Shown here: in pieces, positions 17,174 through 26,649 of the stretch
Position numbering within the stretch: position 1 is the first letter of the stretch
How the letters are laid out: every line of letters starts with the position of its first letter
NCBI GenBank assembly: GCA_902621205.1
Contig: CACNLH010000008.1
Location: 1 to 64,000, forward strand
Origin: an uncultured Alphaproteobacteria bacterium
Lineage (GTDB): Bacteria > Pseudomonadota > Alphaproteobacteria > HIMB59
DNA length: 64,000 nt
Direction: 5' to 3'
Program-made: the position numbers and the translations under genes
Notes under the pieces: model-generated
Database searches by the model: none
Seen by the model: only the letters and a program-made list of their open reading frames with translations
What the model was told of the DNA's origin: nothing

Positions 17174-18549
17174 AACTCTCAGATTTAACTGCAAGCAAAA
17201 TACATATTATCGGTATTAACGGTATTGGCATGAGTGCTTTAGCCATTTATTTAAAAAAAAATAAATTTGACGTTTCTGGAAGTGATATTGCCTATAATGC
17301 TAATACAGTAAATCTAGAAAAACATAAAATACGAGTAAATATTGGCCATAAGATTTCAAATATTAAAAATAAAGATATAATTTTTTATTCTTCAGCAATA
17401 AAAAATAACCCTGAGATTAAAGAGGCAAAAAAAAACAAAATACCATGTTTTAATAGATCCAAACTTCTTCAAATTATTTGCAAAGATAAATTTACTATTG
17501 TCATATCTGGCTCACATGGAAAAACTTCTACTACATCTATTTTAGGACATTTGTTAGTTCATGCAGGTTTAAATCCAACAATCATTTCCGGTGGAATTAT
17601 GCAGAATTTTGGACAAAATATATATCTTACTGATAGTAAATATGTGGTGGTAGAGGCTGATGAAAGCGATGGGACAGTATTTAAATTGAGTCCAAAATAT
17701 TTAATATTTTTAAATGTAGATAGAGAACACATTGATTTTTATAAATCTTACCCTAATTTTAAATTAAAAGTAAAAAAATATATCCTCAGTCAAATTCAAA
17801 AAGATACAAAAATATTTATTAATAACGATGATCCTTTTTTATCCTCATTGAAAAAATATTCAAATAAAATAAAAACATATGGTTCAAATAAAAAGTCAAA
17901 CTACAGCTATAAATTAATAAATTTAAACGATAAGAAGTCATCTTTTGATTTATTTAAAAACAAAAAAATTTTATTTAAAAGTTTATCAACAAATTTATTA
18001 GGAGAGCATAACGTACAAAACCTCACTGCTGCTTTATCCATTATAGATGATTTAGGATACGTAATAAAAAAATCACATATACTTGATTTTAAAGGTACTA
18101 AAAGGAGATTAAATATTATTGGTAAATTAAAAAAAACAATATTTATTGATGATTATGCGCATCACCCTACTGAGATAGAAAAATTGATAAATGTTTCATC
18201 TCTATATAAAAAAAAACATATTTTTTTTATAATTGAACCTCATAGATACTCAAGATTAAACGATTTATATAATGAATATTTGAGAGTTTTTAAAAATATC
18301 AATAACTTGATTATTTTAAGAACATATGAAGCCGGCGAGAGCTATAAAAAAGGTATGAAAAATTCAAAGAACTTGGTAAATGATTTAAATGTTTTAAATA
18401 ATCAAAGTACTAAATATATTGAAAATTACAGAGATTTATTTGATTTATTAGATAAGTTTGTATTGAATAAAAGTGAAAGTATAATTATTTCTGCTGGAGC
18501 TGGAGAAATCTCAAACCAAATCCGTTTTTTTTATGAGTCTAGAAAATAA
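17170..18549 (+). CDS. murC: UDP-N-acetylmuramate--L-alanine ligase
   Basis: 459 residues of the Mur ligase family. An N-terminal UDP-binding GINGIGMSALA is followed by the ATP loop GSHGKTST (114-121), EADESDGT, and the C-terminal DDYAHHPTEI and EPHRYSR typical of MurC. It attaches the first amino acid of the stem peptide. It overlaps murG by 4 bases and murB by 17, so the cluster is translationally coupled. Confidence 0.97.
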   Translation: MKLSDLTASKIHIIGINGIGMSALAIYLKKNKFDVSGSDIAYNANTVNLEKHKIRVNIGHKISNIKNKDIIFYSSAIKNNPEIKEAKKNKIPCFNRSKLLQIICKDKFTIVISGSHGKTSTTSILGHLLVHAGLNPTIISGGIMQNFGQNIYLTDSKYVVVEADESDGTVFKLSPKYLIFLNVDREHIDFYKSYPNFKLKVKKYILSQIQKDTKIFINNDDPFLSSLKKYSNKIKTYGSNKKSNYSYKLINLNDKKSSFDLFKNKKILFKSLSTNLLGEHNVQNLTAALSIIDDLGYVIKKSHILDFKGTKRRLNIIGKLKKTIFIDDYAHHPTEIEKLINVSSLYKKKHIFFIIEPHRYSRLNDLYNEYLRVFKNINNLIILRTYEAGESYKKGMKNSKNLVNDLNVLNNQSTKYIENYRDLFDLLDKFVLNKSESIIISAGAGEISNQIRFFYESRK

Positions 18550-19408
18550 AAATTTAGTTACTAATTATCCATCAGCTAAATATTCTTGGTTAAAATCTGG
18601 AGGTAAGATAAGTAAGCTTTATAAAATTCATAACCAAATTGATTTAAGTAATTTATTTTTAAAGAATGAAATTAATAATAAGTCGTTTTTGGTTATAGGT
18701 AATCTTTCAAATACATTAATTAAAGACGATGGTTTTAAAGGCATAGGTATAAAACTTCAGGGTGATTTTACTAAAGTTCAAATTAATACTGATCATATGT
18801 TGGTTGGTGCTGCGGTTTTAGATAATTATTTATCAAAATTTTGTTATCAAAATGGTATTTCAGGTTATGAGTTCTTATATACAATTCCAGGTTCAATTGG
18901 AGGTAATATATTTATGAATGCTGGCTGTTATAATCAAGAAATAAAAGATAAATTACTAAGTGTAATATTTTATGACATAAATGATAATAAAATTCACGAA
19001 AAATATACTACTGATTTACATTTTGATTATCGAAAAGGTTTTCAAAAAAAAAATACAATAATTTTGTTTGGAAAATTTAAAATTTCTAAAGGCGAAAAAA
19101 CTTACATAAAAAAATTAATGAAAGATTATGAAAGTATTAGAAATAAAACTCAACCACAAAAAGTTAATTGTTGTGGAAGTATTTTTAAGAACCCAAAAAA
19201 TCAAAGAGCATGGCAATTAATAAAATCATCTATAGATGAAAGTTTTTATAAAGGCCCAATTAAATTATCAAAAATACACTCTAATTTTTTTGAAAACGAT
19301 CCCAATATAAGCGCCAATAGTATTGATCTATTTATCTCAAAAATTCAAAAAAGAGTTAAAGAAAAGCACAATATCATACTTGAGAGAGAATTAAGAATTA
19401 TAGATTGA
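18533..19408 (+). CDS. murB: UDP-N-acetylenolpyruvoylglucosamine reductase
   Basis: 291 residues. The FAD-binding fold shows NTLIKDDGFKG, GYEFLYTIPGSIGGNIFMNAG and FDYRKGF. The catalytic serine lies in the CCGSIFKNP segment, and a late glutamate-bearing KEKHNIILERELRII closes it. It reduces enolpyruvyl-UDP-GlcNAc to UDP-MurNAc with NADPH. It is a type I MurB of slightly reduced length. The TGA stop overlaps the TTG start of ddl (TTGA). Confidence 0.95.
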   Translation: MSLENKNLVTNYPSAKYSWLKSGGKISKLYKIHNQIDLSNLFLKNEINNKSFLVIGNLSNTLIKDDGFKGIGIKLQGDFTKVQINTDHMLVGAAVLDNYLSKFCYQNGISGYEFLYTIPGSIGGNIFMNAGCYNQEIKDKLLSVIFYDINDNKIHEKYTTDLHFDYRKGFQKKNTIILFGKFKISKGEKTYIKKLMKDYESIRNKTQPQKVNCCGSIFKNPKNQRAWQLIKSSIDESFYKGPIKLSKIHSNFFENDPNISANSIDLFISKIQKRVKEKHNIILERELRIID

Positions 19409-20298
19409 AAGACATAGATATAAAATCTCTTAAAATTCTTGTGGTAGCTGGTGGTTGGTCTGATGAAAGAGAAGTTTCTTTATTATCAGGAAAAAATGTT
19501 TTTTATTGCCTCAAAATTAATAACATAAATGTTAAATTTCTAGATATCAAAAAAAATAATATTAAGAAAATATTAGAATATAAGCCAGATATTATATTTA
19601 ATTCACTTCATGGCGAATTTGGAGAGGATGGAGGTTTAAATTCATTTGCAAATAAAAATAAAATAGCAATTACCCATTCTGACGGCATTTCATCTGCTCT
19701 ATGTTTTAATAAAAGACTTCTAAAAAAATATTTAAAAGAAAAACTGAATATTTTGTCTCCTGATGATATTGTTCAAAAAAAACTGATTAAATTGCCAGTC
19801 ATATCAAAACCTAATTGGGGCGGCTCATCTAAAGGTATAAGATTTATAAATGATAAAAATGAGCTAAAAAAAAAGATAAACAATAGTGAAATTTTGATCG
19901 AGGAAATAATATATGGAAGAGAATTAACGGTAACTGTTATTGAAAACAATAATAACTTAAAGGTTCTTGGTGTTACAGAAATTGAGTTTGATAGTGAACA
20001 TTATGACTATGTTGCAAAATATACAAAAAACAAAAGTTCACATTATCTTCCTGCACGAATATCTAAATCTCAATATAGTTCAATAATGAATATATCAAAA
20101 AAAATATTCCGTGTTTGTAATTGTAAAGGAATTGCTAGATTAGATTATATAATAAGCAACAAAGATGAAAGAATATATTTTTTAGAGTTAAACACTCATC
20201 CAGGTTTAACAAAGATATCACTAGCACCAGAACAAGCTAATTTTCAAAGGCTCTCTTATCTTAATTTATTAAAACAAATAATTATTTCTTCTTTATGA
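19405..20298 (+). CDS. ddl: D-alanine--D-alanine ligase
   Basis: 297 residues, TTG start. ATP-grasp signatures: GGWSDEREVSLLSG at the N-terminus, FNSLHGEFGEDG, ISKPNWGGSSKGI, RELTVTVI and LELNTHPGLT. It makes the D-Ala-D-Ala dipeptide for the peptidoglycan precursor. Placement between murB and ftsQ is standard. It overlaps ftsQ by four bases. Confidence 0.96.
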   Translation: MKDIDIKSLKILVVAGGWSDEREVSLLSGKNVFYCLKINNINVKFLDIKKNNIKKILEYKPDIIFNSLHGEFGEDGGLNSFANKNKIAITHSDGISSALCFNKRLLKKYLKEKLNILSPDDIVQKKLIKLPVISKPNWGGSSKGIRFINDKNELKKKINNSEILIEEIIYGRELTVTVIENNNNLKVLGVTEIEFDSEHYDYVAKYTKNKSSHYLPARISKSQYSSIMNISKKIFRVCNCKGIARLDYIISNKDERIYFLELNTHPGLTKISLAPEQANFQRLSYLNLLKQIIISSL

Positions 20299-20942
20299 AT
20301 GTAAAGTATAAAGAATTATTTATATATTTTTCATCGATCTTATTTCTAGTATTATTTCTTTATTTTTCTATTAATCATTTAATAAAAAATAAATTAGATA
20401 TAATTAATTTTATTGACTCAGATATTCATGAAGATTTTGAAATTGAAATTACAAGTAATTTATATGACATCAACAATTATTTGAAAGAATACTTATTTAT
20501 AGACAGTTATATACTAAAACGTAAAAATAATGAAATTAATATTAAAATTAAAATAAAGGAGCCTTTTGCTCTAAATAACACTACTAAAGAAATAATTTTT
20601 TTTGATAATACAACTGCTCCATTCTATTATTTTAAATCAGATTATTTAGACACAATTAAACTCATAGACAAATCAAAAAATAGTATTTATATCAATAAAT
20701 ATTTGAATGATAGTTATAGAACCTTATCAACTTTATTTGAAATTAATCAAATCGAGTACATTGACGATAGAAGATACAATTTAGTTTTAAGTAATGACAG
20801 AATTGTTATGCTTCCCAAAGTGATTGATTCCAAATTATTATATTTCATTAAAAATAATATTGATTTAATTGAAAAAAGTACAAATTATAAGGAGCTTTTA
20901 GATTTGAGAAATTTTCATAACAAAACAATTAGATTAAAATAA
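20295..20942 (+). CDS. ftsQ: Cell division protein FtsQ
   Basis: 215 residues with a single membrane helix near the N-terminus (about 8-28) and a periplasmic part corresponding to a POTRA-like plus FtsQ domain. Sequence conservation is weak, and the call depends mainly on the ddl-ftsQ-ftsA order, size and topology. FtsQ links the early Z-ring to septal wall enzymes. It is shorter than the usual 250-300 residues. The stop abuts the ftsA TTG start with no gap. Confidence 0.82.
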   Translation: MNVKYKELFIYFSSILFLVLFLYFSINHLIKNKLDIINFIDSDIHEDFEIEITSNLYDINNYLKEYLFIDSYILKRKNNEINIKIKIKEPFALNNTTKEIIFFDNTTAPFYYFKSDYLDTIKLIDKSKNSIYINKYLNDSYRTLSTLFEINQIEYIDDRRYNLVLSNDRIVMLPKVIDSKLLYFIKNNIDLIEKSTNYKELLDLRNFHNKTIRLK

Positions 20943-22133
20943 TTGGATAATTATAAAACAATAATAGAAATCGGGTCTTTTTCTATAAAGACAATTATTT
21001 ATACTAAATTTAATAAAGATTATCAAATAGTAGGCACAGGAAAGTCTAAAACTCATGGTTATAATGGAAATGACATCGAAAATATTGATGATTTTATTGA
21101 TTGTATAAAAAATTCTATTGTTCAAGCTGAAAAACAAGCAAATTACATTATTAACGATGCTTATTTATTAATAACAAATCAAAGTGTTTTTATAAAAAAA
21201 ATAAAAAAAGATTTAATTCTTGATGGGACAATAATTGAAAAAAATGATGTAAGAAAAATATCGAATATCAATATAAATAAAAATGAGATTTATTTTCACA
21301 ATTTATATACATCACATTTTCTAATTGATGATAGTTTGATTACTGATAACCCAATTGGATTAAATTCGCAAAAATTATCAATAATTTCTCTGTTATCTTT
21401 AATAGAAGAAAAACAAATTAATCTTTTAAATAATATTTTTCAAAAACTTCAAATTAAAATATTAAATTATTTAGACTCAACAACATCATATTTTTTTTAT
21501 TTAAAAAATAAAAAAATAAGTAAATCAAATGTAATTTTAATAGATTTCGGTTTTAATCATACAAATGTTTTAATGATTAAAAATAAGCAATTAGCTTTTG
21601 TAAAAAAAATACCTTATGGCTGTAAACTAATTTCTGATGACCTTGTAAAAATGTTGAATATTAGTTTCGATTTTGCAGAAAAGTTGAAAATTTCTACTAT
21701 TGATTTGTTAGATACTAGAAATACCTCAATCGAAATACCAGTTTGGGAGGAATTTGGAAATAACGTAAAAAATAAAATTGAACATGATTATATAAAAAAA
21801 ATCGTATTATCACGTTTAGATGAGCTTTTTAAATTGGTAATGGGGTCTTTACCAAAAGATGAAAATTTTTATTCATATTTATTTACTGGAGGAGGTTCAA
21901 AAATTAAAAATTTTGGAAATTATTTTCGTTCTAAATATGGTCATGATATTCAATTTTTAGAGCCCCCAAAATCCTGTGGCATTCCAAAAGTTTTAAATGA
22001 TGCTAGTATTATGTCCCTTTATTCTAGTTTCTGTCTTTTAACTAGTAATAGTTTTGAAAACGATAATAATATTAAAAAAATTGATTCTTTTTCAAACAAA
22101 ATATGGTACAAAAGATTCGTAGACCTACTATAG
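20943..22133 (+). CDS. ftsA: Cell division protein FtsA
   Basis: 396 residues, TTG start directly after ftsQ. Actin/HSP70-like ATPase pieces are visible: the first phosphate loop EIGSFSIKTIIY, the second VILIDFGFNHTNVLM, and the adenosine motif FTGGGSKIKNFG. The C-terminal SFSNKIWYKRFVDLL is amphipathic and fits the membrane-targeting helix. FtsA tethers FtsZ to the membrane. Phosphate loops deviate from the textbook FtsA sequence but the order is kept. Confidence 0.93.
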   Translation: MDNYKTIIEIGSFSIKTIIYTKFNKDYQIVGTGKSKTHGYNGNDIENIDDFIDCIKNSIVQAEKQANYIINDAYLLITNQSVFIKKIKKDLILDGTIIEKNDVRKISNININKNEIYFHNLYTSHFLIDDSLITDNPIGLNSQKLSIISLLSLIEEKQINLLNNIFQKLQIKILNYLDSTTSYFFYLKNKKISKSNVILIDFGFNHTNVLMIKNKQLAFVKKIPYGCKLISDDLVKMLNISFDFAEKLKISTIDLLDTRNTSIEIPVWEEFGNNVKNKIEHDYIKKIVLSRLDELFKLVMGSLPKDENFYSYLFTGGGSKIKNFGNYFRSKYGHDIQFLEPPKSCGIPKVLNDASIMSLYSSFCLLTSNSFENDNNIKKIDSFSNKIWYKRFVDLL

Positions 22134-22153
22134 GTTGATTTGCGGGGAAAAAA

Positions 22154-23683
22154 ATGACACTAGATATAGAACCAGTAGTTGATCAAAAGAATTTAAAACC
22201 ATCTTTAACAATTATGGGTGTTGGTGGTGCAGGAAGTAACGCCATCAATAATATGATTCAATCAAATTTAAATAATGTTGAATTTATTGTGGCTAATACC
22301 GATGCCCAAGCTTTAGAAAACTCTCTTTGCTATAATCGCATCCAATTAGGCCTTGAAAAAACGAAAGGTTTAGGCGCTGGGGCAGATCCAATTATTGGAA
22401 AAGATGCAGCAGAAGAAAGTATAGATTTAATCTCTGAGGAATTAAGAAATACTAACATGTTATTCTTAACAGCTGGCATGGGTGGAGGAACAGGAACTGG
22501 TGCCCTACCTGTAATTGCAAGTATCGCAAAAAAATTAGGTATTGTAACTGTGGCTATAGTTTCAACACCATTTAATTTTGAGGGCACAAAAAGAATGAAT
22601 TTGGCATTACAAGGCCTTGAAGAAGTTAAAAATAATGTAGATACACTTTTAATTATACCAAACCAAAATTTATTTAAAGTATCTAATGAACAAACTTCTT
22701 TTGCAGAGGCTTTTAAAAAAGCTGATAATGTTTTATTTGATGGAGTAAAAGGACTCACTGACTTAATTACACAGCCTGGACTTATAAATTTAGATTTTGC
22801 AGATGTAAGAACAGTAATAAAAGAAATGGGATTTGCAATGATGGGTACAGCTGTTGCTGAGGGCGATAATAAAGCAGTGGAAGCATCTAATTTAGCTTTA
22901 ACCAATCCTTTAATTGAAAACATAGATATGAATACTGCTAAAGGTGTGATTGTAAATATATCTGGAGGAAGTGATATGACTTTGTTAGAGGTAGATCATG
23001 CCGCAAATATTATTAGACAAGGTGTTAATCCTGAGGCCAATATTATATTTGGATCTTTAATCGATGAAACTCTTCAAGGTAAATTAAAAATTAGTATATT
23101 TGCTACAGGAATTGAAGCTTCTGGTAAGAAAATTCTTTATTATCCTGAGTCTGAAAATAATTCTGGTTTTAGTTCAATTCAAAATAAAGTTAATGATAAT
23201 TTATCTTACGATAGCCCGGATATTAGTCCAAATTCCGAAATTTCAAGCAAGATTGATGAAAATAGTGTCTATTCTGAAAACGAAGACTTCACATTGTCTA
23301 ATGATATAGATCAAAAAGATGAGGAAAAAGAGGATTTAAGTGAAAAAAGCCGTGAAAATAATGTTAATTATGGAAATCTTGAAGAAAAAAAGAAAACGGG
23401 TTTTTTTAGCATGCTTTCAAATTTAATGACTTCTGATAAAAAAATAACCGAAGTTAGTGATAAAATTTCTGAAAAAAAACGGAAATCAAAGAAAGCAAAA
23501 ACAGATCCAAACCTTTTTTTATTTAGTGATGTCGTTGAAGAGCAAAGCGATCAATCAAACGAAGGTCAGGATTTCATTGAAGATCCAGAGATTTCAGATA
23601 TTTCTCCATTTACTAATGAAGAAGATGAGACTCTCGAAGATATAGATACTCCTTCATATCTTAGAAAAGGATCAAATCAATAA
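22154..23683 (+). CDS. ftsZ: Cell division protein FtsZ
   Basis: 509 residues. The tubulin signature GGGTGTGA is at 110-117, with the GTP-binding GVGGAGSNA near 22-30. The globular part ends near residue 325. A variable acidic linker of about 170 residues follows, and then the C-terminal peptide DIDTPSYLRK, which binds FtsA. The long linker is normal for Alphaproteobacteria. The start has a purine-rich ribosome site (GCGGGGAAAAAA). FtsZ forms the division ring. Confidence 0.97.
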   Translation: MTLDIEPVVDQKNLKPSLTIMGVGGAGSNAINNMIQSNLNNVEFIVANTDAQALENSLCYNRIQLGLEKTKGLGAGADPIIGKDAAEESIDLISEELRNTNMLFLTAGMGGGTGTGALPVIASIAKKLGIVTVAIVSTPFNFEGTKRMNLALQGLEEVKNNVDTLLIIPNQNLFKVSNEQTSFAEAFKKADNVLFDGVKGLTDLITQPGLINLDFADVRTVIKEMGFAMMGTAVAEGDNKAVEASNLALTNPLIENIDMNTAKGVIVNISGGSDMTLLEVDHAANIIRQGVNPEANIIFGSLIDETLQGKLKISIFATGIEASGKKILYYPESENNSGFSSIQNKVNDNLSYDSPDISPNSEISSKIDENSVYSENEDFTLSNDIDQKDEEKEDLSEKSRENNVNYGNLEEKKKTGFFSMLSNLMTSDKKITEVSDKISEKKRKSKKAKTDPNLFLFSDVVEEQSDQSNEGQDFIEDPEISDISPFTNEEDETLEDIDTPSYLRKGSNQ

Positions 23684-23750
23684 ATTTATAAATACAAAGT
23701 TTTACAAATATAAAGTAATAGTTTTTTGCTATTTTCTTAATATTGTATAA

Positions 23751-24608
23751 ATGAAAAGTATCACTCTTCGTAATCCTATTAAGTTTGATGGAATTGGCTT
23801 ACATACTGGTGTAAAGACTCAAATTACTCTTAAGCCAGCTCCAATAAATTCAGGCATTTTTTTTAACAGAATTGATAAGTCTGTAATTATACCAGCAAAA
23901 TGGGATAGAGTAATATCAACAAAATTTTCAACTAATATAGCACTAAATGAAACTGAAGTTAAAACCGTTGAACATTTACTAAGTGCACTTTCAGGGCTTC
24001 ATATCAATAATTGTGAAATTTTAATTGATAATATTGAAGTACCAATTCTGGATGGAAGCTCCTCTATATTTGTTGATAAAATATTGAAAAATGGATTAAT
24101 AGAGCAAGACTCTGAACAAAAAATTTTGGAAATAGTTAAATCAGTTAAATTCTCTTGTGATTACGGATTTGCAGAGCTATCTCCTAATTCTTCAGAAGAC
24201 GAGGGTTTAAATATAAACTTAGAATCCAGCTTTGATGGAAAGTATGAAGACCAAGATATTGAGATCAGAAATCTAAACGGTAATTACGTTGACTCTATTT
24301 CGAAAGCAAGAACTTTTGGTTTTTTTCAAGAAATAGAATATTTAAAGTCACAAAATTTGATTAAAGGTGGCTCACTCGATAATGCAATTGTAATTAAAGA
24401 TAAGAGGCCACTTAATAAAGATGGATTAAGATATGAAGATGAGTTAATGCGCCACAAAGTCTTGGACGTAGTAGGCGATCTTTATTTATCAGGCTTTCCT
24501 ATTATTGGTAAATATAATGGTTTTAAAACTGGACATTTTATTACCATTAACTTAATTAAAGAATTATTTAAATCAAAAGATAATTATAAGATACATAAAG
24601 TCAACTAG
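23751..24608 (+). CDS. lpxC: UDP-3-O-acyl-N-acetylglucosamine deacetylase
   Basis: 285 residues. It begins with the family-typical SITLRNPIKFDGIGLHTG, carries a zinc-ligand histidine in VEHLLSAL (H75), and has the second metal motif RHKVLDVVGD with H and D. The catalytic histidine region GHFITINLI is close to the C-terminus. LpxC is the committed step of lipid A synthesis, so the cell has an outer membrane with lipid A. Its four last bases overlap the convergent fumC stop. Confidence 0.96.
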   Translation: MKSITLRNPIKFDGIGLHTGVKTQITLKPAPINSGIFFNRIDKSVIIPAKWDRVISTKFSTNIALNETEVKTVEHLLSALSGLHINNCEILIDNIEVPILDGSSSIFVDKILKNGLIEQDSEQKILEIVKSVKFSCDYGFAELSPNSSEDEGLNINLESSFDGKYEDQDIEIRNLNGNYVDSISKARTFGFFQEIEYLKSQNLIKGGSLDNAIVIKDKRPLNKDGLRYEDELMRHKVLDVVGDLYLSGFPIIGKYNGFKTGHFITINLIKELFKSKDNYKIHKVN

Positions 24609-25993
24609 ACCATTTTCTTTGGATTAGTATATTTATTAAAATCCTCTTCGGACAGATCAGTTAATTCCATACATGATTGTTTTAAGGAAATATTTTTTTT
24701 ATATGCATTTAAAGCTACTTTTGATGCAAGGTCATAGCCAATAACTTTTGTCAAAGGGGTCACTAGCATTAAAGATCTATTCAAAAGCTCACTCACTCTC
24801 TCTTTGTTGACTTTTAATCCTTTTAAACAGTTTTTATTAAAGGAGGCCATAGCCTCGCTAATTAAACTAATTGCATCAAGAGTATTATGTATAATTAATG
24901 GATTATAAACATTTAATTGGAAATGGCCTTGTGTACAAGCAAAAGTTATAGAATTTCTAAGGCCAATCACATGTGCGCACACCATTGATAGAGCCTCACA
25001 CTGTGTTGGATTTATTTTTCCTGGCATAATTGATGAGCCAGGTTCATTGGCTGGAAGAATAATCTCAGAAATTCCACTTCTTGGCCCAGATGCTAATACC
25101 CTGATATCATTTGCCATTTTAAATAAACCACTAGTCAAAATTTCGACACCTGACATAACTTCAATAAATACATCATGGGAAGCAAGCGACTCATACTTAT
25201 TTGGTGCAGATTTAAACGGAAGTCCTATTTCCTTTTTTAAGTATTTTATAAATATTTTAGAAAAATTCTTTGGTGCATTTACTCCAGACCCAACTGCAGT
25301 TCCACCTTGAGCTAGTTCGTAGAGCTTATCTAGACTTTTTTTTATAACATTTTCTGCATAAGATATTTGATCATAAAATGCTAAAAATTCATTTGAAATT
25401 TTTATTGGTGTTGCATCCTGAGTGTGAGTCCTTCCAATTTTAATTATCCCTTTGAACTCAGAAATTTTCTTTTTTAAAGATTTTTTAAAAAAAGATATTT
25501 TCGGTAGTAATATTTTTTTTATTGATAATACTGTAGCTATGTGCATTGCAGTAGGAATACTATCATTTGATGATTGAGACCTATTTATATGATCATTAGG
25601 ATGAAGTGGGGTATTTGTCGGGAGCTTTCTACCTAGCAACTGATTACTTTTATTTGCAATGACTTCATTAATATTCATGTTGATTTGAGTCCCTGATCCT
25701 GTTTGCCATACAACAAGAGGAAAGTGATCATTTAATTTTCCAGATATAATTAAATCACAAACTTTACCAATAATTTTTGTATGATTTTTTGGTAATAATT
25801 TTAATTCTGCATTTGCCAAAGCACATGATTTTTTTTGTAAGGCAAGGGCCTCTATAAAAATATTCTGAAAATGAAATTTCCCAATACCTATTTGAAAGTT
25901 TTCTATTGATCTTTGAGTTTGTGCCCCCCAAAGTTTTGTACTTTCAACTTTAATTTCACCTAAGCTATCTTTTTCAATGCGAAATTTGACCAT
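24605..25993 (-). CDS. fumC: Class II fumarate hydratase
   Basis: 462 residues of the aspartase/fumarase superfamily. GSGTQINMNINEV is at 99-111, the catalytic-base region GRTHTQDA has H190, and the signature loop GSSIMPGKINP is at 319-329. The following T-Q-C-E favours fumarase over aspartase. It hydrates fumarate to malate in the TCA cycle. The gene is divergent from gpmA with only 28 bases between the starts. Confidence 0.95.
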   Translation of the reverse strand: MVKFRIEKDSLGEIKVESTKLWGAQTQRSIENFQIGIGKFHFQNIFIEALALQKKSCALANAELKLLPKNHTKIIGKVCDLIISGKLNDHFPLVVWQTGSGTQINMNINEVIANKSNQLLGRKLPTNTPLHPNDHINRSQSSNDSIPTAMHIATVLSIKKILLPKISFFKKSLKKKISEFKGIIKIGRTHTQDATPIKISNEFLAFYDQISYAENVIKKSLDKLYELAQGGTAVGSGVNAPKNFSKIFIKYLKKEIGLPFKSAPNKYESLASHDVFIEVMSGVEILTSGLFKMANDIRVLASGPRSGISEIILPANEPGSSIMPGKINPTQCEALSMVCAHVIGLRNSITFACTQGHFQLNVYNPLIIHNTLDAISLISEAMASFNKNCLKGLKVNKERVSELLNRSLMLVTPLTKVIGYDLASKVALNAYKKNISLKQSCMELTDLSEEDFNKYTNPKKMV

Positions 25994-26021
25994 GAGTAAT
26001 TAATAATATATATCAAATTCA

Positions 26022-26645
26022 ATGAAAAATATTTTATTAATTCGCCATGGTCAAAGCGAATGGAATAAATTAAATCTTTTTACTGGCTTTAAAAATATTG
26101 AATTATCTGAACAAGGCATTGAGGAGGCGAATAAAGCGGGGCAAAACTTCAAAAATTTAGATATTAAATTCAATATTGTATTTACAAGCGAATTAAAAAG
26201 AGCTCAAGAAACCGCCAAAATAATTCTTCAAAACCTCGAACAGTGGGATTTTTTAAATAATGAAGGAAAAATAATCTCAAACATTAATTTAAATGAAAGA
26301 GATTATGGTGATCTCACGGGTTTAAACAAAAAGGAAACTGCTGAAAAATTTGGAGAAGAACAAGTTCATAAGTGGAGAAGAGGTTATTCTGATCAACCCC
26401 CTAACGGTGAAAGTCTTGAGGATGTGGTCAGAAGAGTTACAAAATATTTTGAGGAAGTAATTAAACCTGCTATTCAAAGTAATGAAAATGATAATATTTT
26501 AATAGCAGCACATGGGAATTCTCTTAGAGCGCTTTTAATTGTTATGAATATTTATGAACCAAATAATATTAATTCTGTTGAACTCTCAACTGGTGTTCCA
26601 ATACATGTTATCTTAAAAGATAATAAGTTTAGTATTAAAGATTAA
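26022..26645 (+). CDS. gpmA: 2,3-bisphosphoglycerate-dependent phosphoglycerate mutase
   Basis: 207 residues. The phosphohistidine motif LIRHGQSEWN has H9, FTGFKNIELSEQG follows, the phosphate-binding NERDYGDLTGL is present, and the second histidine lies in AAHGNSLRAL. It interconverts 3- and 2-phosphoglycerate. Its length matches the compact alphaproteobacterial GpmA, shorter than the 250-residue E. coli enzyme. It lies four bases before the LysE-type gene. Confidence 0.94.
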   Translation: MKNILLIRHGQSEWNKLNLFTGFKNIELSEQGIEEANKAGQNFKNLDIKFNIVFTSELKRAQETAKIILQNLEQWDFLNNEGKIISNINLNERDYGDLTGLNKKETAEKFGEEQVHKWRRGYSDQPPNGESLEDVVRRVTKYFEEVIKPAIQSNENDNILIAAHGNSLRALLIVMNIYEPNNINSVELSTGVPIHVILKDNKFSIKD

Positions 26646-26649
26646 TTAA

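Noticed and set aside
22330-22923. 197-codon open frame antisense to ftsZ
   Set aside because: It is the complement of the highly conserved FtsZ core, has no independent start context, and shows no recognisable domain.
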